Positions 7,845 through 15,059 of a DNA stretch of 64,000 nt are shown piece after piece. The stretch lies in NCBI RefSeq assembly GCF_021190915.1, contig NZ_JAIOAP010000018.1, positions 103,403-167,402 of the forward strand. The letters are read 5' to 3'. How positions within the stretch are numbered: the first letter of the stretch is position 1; every line of letters starts with the position of its first letter. Position numbers and translations under genes: made by a program. The DNA comes from Cohnella silvisoli. Lineage in GTDB: Bacteria; Bacillota; Bacilli; Paenibacillales; Paenibacillaceae. Under the pieces are notes generated by a model, which saw nothing but the letters and a program-made list of their open reading frames with translations, was not told where the DNA came from and did no database searches.

Positions 7845-8005
7845 GGGATAATGGTACGTTTTCGCGGAAAGGAGGTGGGAGCTGTGGGGGGCTATTCTCC
7901 TACTGATCGGAAGGGATAATGGGACGTTTTCACGGAAAGGAGGTGGGGGGCTCTGTTGTGGGCCTTTGTTCCTTCTGATGCGAGGGGATAAAGGTACGTT
8001 TCGCG
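7845..8005. repeat. Two and a half tandem repeats of about 70 bp
   Basis: Units begin GGGATAATGG(T/G)ACGTTTTC at 7845, 7913 and 7985 (steps 68 and 72) and continue CGGAAAGGAGGTGGG in the first two. An inverted relative, GGTACCATTATCCC, is at 6518-6531 on the other side of the transposase. Between the repeat and 8230 only a weak 85-codon frame is seen, with no promoter. Confidence 0.75.
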
Positions 8006-8229
8006 AACAACCGCAGGATGATCAGGAGTGTCGGACCGGGTACGATTGCTTTTTTACGGATATCCGCCAAAAGTTAAAGGACCGGTTTGGTATTTCTGAA
8101 CTGGAAAGGGCCAAACCATCTAAAACCTTTGTCCGGAGGAAGAAGCACGGCAAGCCCATGATCGATGCCAAACTGAACATGGGCGCGGCCGCATTATGCT
8201 GCAAATTACAGAGTAGAGGTTAAAAAAAT

Positions 8230-9336
8230 TCAATCCTCGCTCATGTACGCGTTGCGATTTGGTCTAACGTAAGATCTTGCGGATTTGTAGCTCGTCGCTT
8301 TTTTGCTGATTTTTTGGTTGTTCGCATTTTCTTTACGCGTCAGGTGAGCAAGTTCTCTGGCTGTTTTTTTATAGTTTGCCAGTCGCTTCGGGTCGAGTTC
8401 GCCGGTATTCACCGCTTCTACGACCGAGCAGCCTTGATCGGCGTCATGACGGCAATCCCGATAACGGCATGACTCGGCAAGCTGTTCAATATCTGCAAAA
8501 GCATGCTGCCAGCCATCCTGGGATTCCCAAAGCTGAAGCTCCCGCATTCCAGGAGTGTCCATGATGAGCGCTCCGTTATGAAGCAGAAAAAGCTCGCGAT
8601 GCGTCGTCGTATGCCGACCTCTAGCATCGTTTTCCCGGATCCCTTGAACCTTCTGGGTATCGGCTTCCGCGAGCCAGTTCAACAACGTCGACTTGCCGAC
8701 ACCCGAGGAACCGGTAATGGCTATCGTAATGCCTGGCTGCAAATAAGGTTGGAGCTGCTCCTTACCTTGGTTAAGCAATGCGCTAATAAAGTGTACCGGT
8801 ACGCCTGGCGCAATATTTTCCACTTCCGAAGCAAACTTCGTGGGCTGCTCGCATAAGTCCGCTTTCGTTAACAAGACGACCGGGTTTGCACCGCTTTCCC
8901 ATGCCGCGATGAGGTATCGTTCGATCTTCCTGATGTTAAAATCCTGATTAAGCGCGTTGACGATAAACAAATAATCCATGTTCGCGCCAATGATTTGGTC
9001 TTCGATGACGTTGCCGGCTACTTTACGAACCATTGAAGTCCGGCGCGGCAGCACCGCATGAATAACGGAGCGGCTTTCGTTCGGGAGCATCTCGACCATT
9101 ACCCAATCGCCAACCGCGGGATAATCCCCCCGTTTAGCGGCGTTGAATTCGAATTTACCGGTCACTCCGGCGCTGTGTTCACCGGATTCGGTCATTAGCT
9201 TATACGAGTGTGAAAATTGGGCGATTACCCGAGCAGGCGGCAAATGTTGAATGTCTGGGTTTTGCTCAGCGAGAATGGAGTACCAGTAAGTGTTCCAGCC
9301 GTAGGTTTGAATTTGATTATTCACGTTATTGTTCAA
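8230..9336 (-). CDS. rsgA: Ribosome small-subunit-dependent GTPase A (RsgA paralogue)
   Basis: Circularly permuted GTPase that acts on the 30S ribosomal subunit during late assembly. An OB-fold region comes first, then G4 (LTKADL), G1 (GSSGVGKST) and G3 (DTPGMRE) in the permuted order. A C-terminal zinc-binding segment (CRYRDCRHDADQGC) follows. AGGAG with 7-base spacing points to a TTG start at 9336, giving 368 residues; the in-frame ATGs at 9369, 9357 and 9351 precede or overlap that site. It is not next to the prkC/prpC genes that usually flank the housekeeping copy, so it is probably a second copy (inference). Its leader carries an attenuator. Confidence 0.9.
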   Translation of the reverse strand: MNNNVNNQIQTYGWNTYWYSILAEQNPDIQHLPPARVIAQFSHSYKLMTESGEHSAGVTGKFEFNAAKRGDYPAVGDWVMVEMLPNESRSVIHAVLPRRTSMVRKVAGNVIEDQIIGANMDYLFIVNALNQDFNIRKIERYLIAAWESGANPVVLLTKADLCEQPTKFASEVENIAPGVPVHFISALLNQGKEQLQPYLQPGITIAITGSSGVGKSTLLNWLAEADTQKVQGIRENDARGRHTTTHRELFLLHNGALIMDTPGMRELQLWESQDGWQHAFADIEQLAESCRYRDCRHDADQGCSVVEAVNTGELDPKRLANYKKTARELAHLTRKENANNQKISKKATSYKSARSYVRPNRNAYMSED

Positions 9337-9369
9337 TTGAAAACTCCTCATAGTCATATTTAAGCGCAC

Positions 9370-9405
9370 AAAAAAACCGCTCAGAAACCGAATGGTCTCT
9401 GGCGG
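9370..9405 (-). terminator. Attenuator-like intrinsic terminator before rsgA
   Basis: On the minus strand CCGCCAGAGACC (9405 to 9394) pairs with GGTTTCTGAGCGG (9389 to 9377), followed by seven T, only 33 bases before the rsgA start. Transcription from the promoter at 9573-9601 must read through it to reach rsgA. An 8-bp hairpin (AAGTATGC/GCATACTT, 9425-9447) sits just upstream. Confidence 0.85.
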
Positions 9406-9455
9406 CGCGTAAAACGTAGCAGCAAAGTATGCGCCTCATGCATACTTAATACCGA

Positions 9456-9536
9456 CTACAAATTGCCTACACCATACCGTAGAGACCGATGCAAATGAAC
9501 TTTCGAAACAATCGAACGATTCAATAAGTTGTACAT
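9456..9536 (-). CDS. Leader peptide upstream of rsgA (26 residues)
   Basis: ATG 9536 to TAG 9456, with a perfect AAGGAGG (9553-9547) 10 bases upstream. The peptide begins MYNLLNRSIVSKV and ends YGVGNL. Another ATG at 9543, in another frame and only 3 bases from the Shine-Dalgarno, is less likely. Codons RSL contain GGTCTCT (9487-9481), which is complementary to AGAGACC in the 5' arm of the terminator. A ribosome held on the early codons would leave this segment free to disrupt the terminator. The layout matches translation-coupled attenuators of antibiotic-resistance genes; its use for rsgA is inferred. Confidence 0.65.
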   Translation of the reverse strand: MYNLLNRSIVSKVHLHRSLRYGVGNL

Positions 9537-9572
9537 ATAACATCAGCCTCCTTGCCGTTAATTTATGACGTA

Positions 9573-9601
9573 ATTATAATAATCCTGAAAGCCGTTGTCA
9601 A
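9573..9601 (-). promoter_or_regulatory. Consensus sigma-A promoter of the rsgA leader
   Basis: On the minus strand TTGACA (9601-9596), exactly 17 bases, then TATAAT (9578-9573): both hexamers match the consensus perfectly. It would start transcription about 30 bases before the leader peptide. Confidence 0.9.
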
Positions 9602-9652
9602 CGAACTACGCGCGATTTACGCGAACAACCCCAAATAGAGGAGACGAAACCG

Positions 9653-10711
9653 ATGTCCGCACCCTTACAACCCGGCTTAAACCGAGAATACATCATTAGT
9701 TTGCTAAACTCTATTTTAACAACGCCAAGCCCAAGCGGCTTCTGTATGGAAATCATGAAGCTGATCCGCGAGGAGACGGCCAAGCTCGGATTCGCGCTCG
9801 AAATGACGCCGAAAGGCAATGCCGTCATTACGATACCCGGTGCCGATTCCAACTCGAGTGGAGTCATTGCATTGACCGCTCATGTCGATACGTTAGGCGC
9901 AATGGTCCGCTCGATTAAACCCAATGGCATGCTTCGTTTTACGCCCATAGGCGGATATGCCATGCACACTGTGGAAGGGGAATATTGTCTCATCCATACG
10001 CGCGACGGGAGAGCCTATGTAGGAACCGTGTTATCCACCAAACCTTCGGTTCATGTTTTCTCGGACATGCGTGACTTGAAAAGGGAAGAAGCGAACATGG
10101 AAATTCGCATCGATGAAGCGGTGAAGACGAAGGAGGAAACGGAGAAACTCGGCATATCCGCAGGTGACTTCATCTCTTGGGAACCGCGAACCCGCATCTT
10201 ATCTAACGGTTGGATCAAGTCCCGTCATCTAGACGATAAAGCGAGCGTGGCTGCATTGTTCGGATTGTTGGATTGGTTGAAAAGAGAAGGCAACACTCCT
10301 GCGAAGACGGTGAAGATCATTCTGTCCACCTACGAGGAAGTCGGCCATGGCAGCTCATATATCCCGCCCGACGTTACCGAGCTAATCGCCGTCGACATGG
10401 GAGCGATCGGGGACGATCTAACGACAACGGAACAGGATGTATCAATCTGTGCCAAAGATTCGTCGGGCCCCTATGATTACAATATGACCTCGAAGCTGAT
10501 TGAGTTGGCAAAGCGCGAGAACATTCCTTATGCAGTGGATATCTATCCGCATTACGGTTCAGATGCATCGGCAGCGCTGCATGGAGGAAGCAACATTCGA
10601 GCAGCGCTAATCGGACCTGGCGTACACGCTTCACATGGAATGGAACGGACGCATGCGGACGCTATTGTCAACACGGCAGCTTTGCTTCTTGCTTATATCA
10701 TGGACAATTAA
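9653..10711 (+). CDS. M42-family metallopeptidase (glutamyl aminopeptidase/deblocking type)
   Basis: Cytosolic, dimetal aminopeptidase of 352 residues that forms large oligomers in characterised relatives. Metal and catalytic residues are visible as TAHVDTLG, RHLDDKASVA, STYEEVGHG, AVDMGA and, near the end, GPGVHASHGMERTH. The exact specificity is unknown; relatives were first annotated as endoglucanases in error. GGAG lies 10 bases upstream of the ATG. It is divergent from the rsgA leader and followed by its own terminator. Confidence 0.9.
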   Translation: MSAPLQPGLNREYIISLLNSILTTPSPSGFCMEIMKLIREETAKLGFALEMTPKGNAVITIPGADSNSSGVIALTAHVDTLGAMVRSIKPNGMLRFTPIGGYAMHTVEGEYCLIHTRDGRAYVGTVLSTKPSVHVFSDMRDLKREEANMEIRIDEAVKTKEETEKLGISAGDFISWEPRTRILSNGWIKSRHLDDKASVAALFGLLDWLKREGNTPAKTVKIILSTYEEVGHGSSYIPPDVTELIAVDMGAIGDDLTTTEQDVSICAKDSSGPYDYNMTSKLIELAKRENIPYAVDIYPHYGSDASAALHGGSNIRAALIGPGVHASHGMERTHADAIVNTAALLLAYIMDN

Positions 10712-10735
10712 TCGGGGAAAACTTATCGATAATCG

Positions 10736-10765
10736 AAAAACCGCTGCAGCTTATGAGCGGTTTTT
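10736..10765 (+). terminator. Intrinsic terminator after the M42 peptidase
   Basis: AAAAACCGCT, 10-base loop, AGCGGTTTTT. The A/T flanks make it work in both directions. Confidence 0.85.
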
Positions 10766-10948
10766 GGTGCTTGTGGACATTATTTTAGTAAAAAAGGGGT
10801 TTACAAACTGCAGTCCCTAACATATATTCTAAGTAAGTAAGTTTGCATCAAGGAAACATTTTGTCCTCAGACCACAATAAATTTTTTTATCCAATATTTT
10901 GCCTGTGGCAAAAATTATTTCCTCAAGACAAGATTGGAGGCAACTGGT

Positions 10949-11989
10949 ATGTCATTTGATCCCAAACGTCCCGTTTCCAGACGGGATGTGCTGAAATGGG
11001 GAGCAGCAGGCGCAGCAGGTATTTTCGGCGCGAGCGTCCTGAATCCGTCTTCGTGGTTCGCCCAAACGGTCAAAGCGATGGATAAACATGAACTTCACAC
11101 GGCGCTCCAGCATGGAAGCCATACGATGGCACATGGGTATGATCCTTCTAAAACATTGTCGAAGGGTTTGAAGTCAGCCATCGACGCGTTAACGGCTTTC
11201 GATTACGGCAAGGTCAGCATAAGAGCGGACGGAAAAACCGTTAGGGATTACGAATTAGTCGCTTACGATGGTGAAGTAGAGATTGCTGACGGCATCAAGT
11301 TTCCGGGCTGGACGTTTAACGGAACGATCCCGGGACCGACGCTGCGCTGCACGGAAGGCGATATTTTGCGCATTAAGTTCACGAACGGCTCCACTCATCC
11401 GCATACGATTCATTTTCACGGGATTCACCCGACGAATATGGATGGTCTTGAACCCATCGCTTCCGGTGCCGAATTCATCTACGAATTCGAAGCCAAGCCG
11501 GCAGGATTGCACGTGTACCATTGCCATATTCCTCCTCTGGCAAAGCATATCCACAAAGGATTATACGGCAACTATATCGTGGATCCGATTAAACCGAGAA
11601 AACCTGCGCGTGAGCTGAACATGGTCATGAACGGATTCGATTTGGACTTGGACGGCGGCAATGAGGTTTATACCGTCAATGGCTACGCTTTTGCTTATCA
11701 AGCTTATCCGATCGAAGTAAATGTAGGCGAATTGGTGCGTGTTTACTTAAGCAATATGACGGAATTCGATCTCATCAACTCCTTCCATCTTCACGCCAAC
11801 TTCTTCCGCTATTACGAGGTCGGAGCCGATCCGGAGGCAAGGCCTATTTTCACGGATACGATTATGCAATGCCAGGGGCAAAGAGGCATTCTCGAAATCG
11901 AATTTCCGTCGCCGGGCAAGTACATGTTCCATGCGCATCAGAGTGAATTCGCGGAGCTTGGTTGGATGGGCTTTTTCATGGCTAAATAG
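10949..11989 (+). CDS. Tat-exported two-domain multicopper oxidase
   Basis: Cupredoxin-type copper oxidase of 346 residues, exported folded. The N-terminus carries a twin-arginine signal (SRRDVLKW) and a hydrophobic stretch. Domain 1 has the copper ligands HTIHFHG and HVYHCHIPP; domain 2 has FHLHANFF and YMFHAHQSEF. The two-domain build is that of copper nitrite reductases and small laccases; the residues do not tell which reaction occurs. GGAGG with 8-base spacing supports ATG 10949. A ZIP metal transporter and a TatA follow in the same operon, suggesting oxidation of a metal such as Fe(II) or Cu(I), or copper handling. Confidence 0.85.
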   Translation: MSFDPKRPVSRRDVLKWGAAGAAGIFGASVLNPSSWFAQTVKAMDKHELHTALQHGSHTMAHGYDPSKTLSKGLKSAIDALTAFDYGKVSIRADGKTVRDYELVAYDGEVEIADGIKFPGWTFNGTIPGPTLRCTEGDILRIKFTNGSTHPHTIHFHGIHPTNMDGLEPIASGAEFIYEFEAKPAGLHVYHCHIPPLAKHIHKGLYGNYIVDPIKPRKPARELNMVMNGFDLDLDGGNEVYTVNGYAFAYQAYPIEVNVGELVRVYLSNMTEFDLINSFHLHANFFRYYEVGADPEARPIFTDTIMQCQGQRGILEIEFPSPGKYMFHAHQSEFAELGWMGFFMAK

Positions 11990-12012
11990 AGGAAGAAGGG
12001 AGCAAAGAGCAA

Positions 12013-13209
12013 ATGAACGTCCAAACCGTAACGCAGGCGTACCCGAGAAAGTCTAAGCTCGTATGGCTGTGGGGCATTATTCCTTTAGTGCTGCTGTTCG
12101 CCATTCTATATCTCATTACTCGTCTTGGTACCGGGATTACTAGCGAATCCGTCGCGCCAATTGAAGTGTTGAATGTCCAGAAAATCGTATTAAACGACGA
12201 GGGGTTTAAGATCAACGTGCTCAACTCCGGTCCGGAGGATGTCACGATCGCGCAGGTCGTCGTGAATGACGCCTTCTGGAACGCAAGCTTTGATCCTAGT
12301 CCGACGATCGGACGTTTATCGCAATCCGTCGTGAGCATCCCTTACGCTTGGGTAGCGGGGGATCCCTACGAGATTCGGTTCATTACGACTAACGGTTTGA
12401 TTTTCGTGGGCGATGTGCCCGTAGCTATGAAATCCCCTGAACCCGGAGCCAAGCTTTTCGGAGAATATGCGCTGATCGGTTTTTACGTAGGGATCGTTCC
12501 CGTCGGGCTTGGGTTGCTGTGGTTCCCGTTCTTGCGCCGCTTTTCCGACAAAGGGATGCAAGCCGTTCTTGCGCTTACGGTCGGTCTGCTGTTTTTCCTC
12601 GTTATTGACACTTTTCAGGAAGGCTTTGAGTTGGGTGCGGAGGCGCCGGGGGTTTTCCAAGGATCGGGCTTGGTTTGGTTCGGGGCATTGCTGAGCTTTC
12701 TGATGTTGCTTGCCATCGATCAAGCGAATGAACGCAAAGGCAGCGAATCCGGCAGGAGAGTCGCATTTAAAATTGCCGGAGGAATCGGCTTGCATAACTT
12801 AGGCGAAGGATTGGCGATCGGCGCGGCATTCTCGTCGGGGGAAGCCGCATTGGGGACATTCCTCATCATCGGCTTCACGCTTCATAATATTACCGAAGGA
12901 ATCGGCATCGCCTCGCCGTTGTTGAAGGAGCAGCCAACATGGCGGACGTTCTTATGTCTCGCTTGTCTCGCAGGCGGGCCTGCGATTATCGGAACATGGG
13001 CCGGAGGGTTCGTATTTAACGATACGTTAGCGGCGTTGTTCTTCGGAATCGGTGCTGGAGCCATCGTGCAGGTCATGTACGTCATCGGCAAAATGATCGT
13101 AAGAGAAGCGCGCAAATACGGAACTCCGGCGATCTCGTGGCTGAATTTCGGAGGCTTGACGCTAGGCATCGTTCTCATGTATGCTACGGCTTTATTGGTT
13201 AAATTTTAA
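12013..13209 (+). CDS. ZIP-family metal transporter with N-terminal extracytoplasmic domain
   Basis: Membrane protein of 398 residues. One N-terminal transmembrane helix is followed by a soluble segment of about 110 residues (roughly 45-150), then the ZIP core. The core shows the metal-binding helices HNLGEGLAIG and HNITEGIGIA, which in ZIP proteins form the binuclear centre for Zn2+, Fe2+ or Mn2+. The extra domain is beta-rich by eye and would lie outside, where it could contact the oxidase encoded 23 bases upstream. The metal is not determined. GGGAGC sits before the ATG. Confidence 0.8.
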   Translation: MNVQTVTQAYPRKSKLVWLWGIIPLVLLFAILYLITRLGTGITSESVAPIEVLNVQKIVLNDEGFKINVLNSGPEDVTIAQVVVNDAFWNASFDPSPTIGRLSQSVVSIPYAWVAGDPYEIRFITTNGLIFVGDVPVAMKSPEPGAKLFGEYALIGFYVGIVPVGLGLLWFPFLRRFSDKGMQAVLALTVGLLFFLVIDTFQEGFELGAEAPGVFQGSGLVWFGALLSFLMLLAIDQANERKGSESGRRVAFKIAGGIGLHNLGEGLAIGAAFSSGEAALGTFLIIGFTLHNITEGIGIASPLLKEQPTWRTFLCLACLAGGPAIIGTWAGGFVFNDTLAALFFGIGAGAIVQVMYVIGKMIVREARKYGTPAISWLNFGGLTLGIVLMYATALLVKF

Positions 13210-13241
13210 GGAGTGGAGCGAGTGGAGAGGGGGTAGTGTTA

Positions 13242-13412
13242 ATGCCATTAAATATAGGTTGGACGGGAATTATTTTTCTCGTATTTATCGCGCTGATTTT
13301 CTTCGGACCTTCGAAGCTGCCGCAATTAGGCAAGGCGATCGGAACGACGATCCGGGAATTCAGGTCGGGTTCGAAAGAGGTTGTTAAAGAAGACGAGGCA
13401 GATAAGCGTTAA
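13242..13412 (+). CDS. tatA: TatA/TatE twin-arginine translocase subunit (56 residues)
   Basis: Small protein starting MPLNIGWTGIIFLVFIALIF, then FGPSKLPQLGKAIG, an amphipathic helix and an acidic tail. This is the standard TatA pattern: one short transmembrane helix, the FGP hinge and the amphipathic helix. GAGAGGGGG precedes the ATG. It lies 32 bases after the ZIP gene and two genes after a Tat substrate, so it is probably a dedicated pore component for the oxidase. No tatC is adjacent; one elsewhere would be needed. Confidence 0.9.
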   Translation: MPLNIGWTGIIFLVFIALIFFGPSKLPQLGKAIGTTIREFRSGSKEVVKEDEADKR

Positions 13413-13430
13413 TAATAAGCTGATTAACGG

Positions 13431-13457
13431 GATGCACCTTCTAGCGGGGTGCATCTT
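13431..13457 (+). terminator. Intrinsic terminator ending the oxidase/ZIP/tatA operon
   Basis: GATGCACC (13431-13438) pairs with GGTGCATC (13447-13454), followed by TTT. Confidence 0.75.
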
Positions 13458-13510
13458 TCGGTTATACTTAATGGATAACCCATCACACTACTTTAACGAG
13501 GTCGTAGAAA

Positions 13511-14752
13511 ATGAGAACAAGATACATCGCAGTTTTATCGCTTATTACAATGGGCATCGGATTCATCACTACTTTATTGCTGCCTGATAGTACAATCGTT
13601 CAGCTATTGAAAGGCGGTTTTGAAGCGGGATTAGTGGGCGGCTTCGCGGATTGGTTTGCCGTGACGGCTTTGTTCCGCCATCCGCTCGGCATACCGATTC
13701 CCCATACATCGTTGCTGCTCAAGAACCGGGACAAAATCGCCAATTCTCTTATATCCGCTTTGAACAATGAGCTTCTCAATAAGGAAAGCATTACGCAGAA
13801 ATTAAAGCAGTTTCAACTGCTAAAGGTAATTGGCTCCTCCGTAACAAGATTAGTGCGGAAGAGAAGCAATCGCGTTGGCGCGCTGAATCTGCTGCAAACA
13901 CTCTTAACTAATCTCCCGCTCGAGACGATTGCCCCGCTTATTCAGAAAGGTATCACATCGACTATTCGCCAAACCGACGTTAAGCCTCTTGCTGAGAAAG
14001 CGTTACACACGGCTATTCAAGCGAATTGGGACGAACGGGCACTCGATTACGCGCTGGATCAAGGAAGAGCGTGGGTAAGCAAGCCGGAAACCGGATACAT
14101 GCTCGGATCGATCGCGCAGCAGAAAATTTCCGAAGCCAAGGTTGGCGGCATTATGGGTTTCGCGGTACAAGCATTCGCCGGATTCATGAACGAGGAGAAG
14201 CTAGGCACGATGATTCAGCAGCTTCTGCTATCCGGTATTCAAGATTTAATCCAGCCTGGCAATGAGAACCGGGAGAAACTGATCTATGAAATCCGCAATC
14301 AAATACAAAGGATGTCGGACGATGAAGAACTTCTTAACCGCGGGAAACAATGGCTGATCGATAAAGCGGAACACTCGGACAGCGGGGAATTCCTTCTGAA
14401 GAGATTGGAAGACATTCGAAGCTCGCTGCTCGCGTCCTTGGAGAAAGAGAAATTAAGCGGAGGCAAGAAGGTCGTCACTGCCGTTAAATATATCGTCCGG
14501 AAGCTGCAAGCCGAGAAGGAAATGACGGAAAGCGCTGAGCAGAAGGTACTGTCGTTTATCGTCGACTCCGTCGAGGCCAATCATTACCGTCTCGGGCTGC
14601 TGCTCAAAGACAATCTTGACCAGTTGGACGATCGCGAATTGGTGCGCATGCTGGAGGAGAAGGTCGGGGGCGATCTGCAATGGATTCGCGTCAACGGCGC
14701 CCTGTGCGGCTTTATTATTGGTTTGATTTTGACGAGTATTCAGTGGATATAG
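13511..14752 (+). CDS. DUF445 membrane protein
   Basis: Protein of 413 residues with an N-terminal hydrophobic segment, a glycine-rich FEAGLVGGFADWFAVTALFR block followed by the HPLGIPIPHT motif that defines DUF445, a long charged helical middle and a C-terminal transmembrane segment (GFIIGLILTSI). The family is widespread and of unknown function; the predicted shape is a membrane-anchored helical rod. It has a terminator on both sides and no clear operon partner. Confidence 0.85.
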   Translation: MRTRYIAVLSLITMGIGFITTLLLPDSTIVQLLKGGFEAGLVGGFADWFAVTALFRHPLGIPIPHTSLLLKNRDKIANSLISALNNELLNKESITQKLKQFQLLKVIGSSVTRLVRKRSNRVGALNLLQTLLTNLPLETIAPLIQKGITSTIRQTDVKPLAEKALHTAIQANWDERALDYALDQGRAWVSKPETGYMLGSIAQQKISEAKVGGIMGFAVQAFAGFMNEEKLGTMIQQLLLSGIQDLIQPGNENREKLIYEIRNQIQRMSDDEELLNRGKQWLIDKAEHSDSGEFLLKRLEDIRSSLLASLEKEKLSGGKKVVTAVKYIVRKLQAEKEMTESAEQKVLSFIVDSVEANHYRLGLLLKDNLDQLDDRELVRMLEEKVGGDLQWIRVNGALCGFIIGLILTSIQWI

Positions 14753-14761
14753 ACGTTACGA

Positions 14762-14806
14762 TGCGTGGGCTCAAGTCTTCGGACTAAGAGGGCTCACGCA
14801 TTTTTT
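14762..14806 (+). terminator. Intrinsic terminator after the DUF445 gene
   Basis: TGCGTGGGCTC pairs with GGGCTCACGCA around an inner AGTC/GACT hairpin and is followed by six T. Confidence 0.85.
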
Positions 14807-15059
14807 GTGTTCTGACAAGAAGGTAATTTATGGAACTTGTATTAGAGTGAACCCCCACTAACGCCCTAAATTCAAACTACATTTTTCCTGATTAACTCTC
14901 ATTTTCAGACAATTTATTCCTTTTTTATGGGAAGGAAGTAACTGGTGCACCACTACCATCTAAGATACAATTCATCTCAAGACATATGAGTTTACGCGAC
15001 ATGGCTCGAAAGAATTCTGAACTTGATGTAAGGGATATTCACGGAAGGAGACCACCTTA
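14807..15059 (+). other. Gene-free leader of the Tc toxin operon
   Basis: AT-rich compared with its flanks, with no open frame of note and no promoter that stands out. GGAAGGAG (15043-15050), 9 bases before ATG 15060, is the ribosome-binding site of the toxin gene. Confidence 0.6.

Noticed and set aside
7966..8223. 85-codon frame behind the 70-bp repeats
   Set aside because: Part of it is repeat-derived. The IRQKLKDRFGI segment recalls the end of cation-efflux proteins, but there is no further match, promoter or ribosome-binding site.
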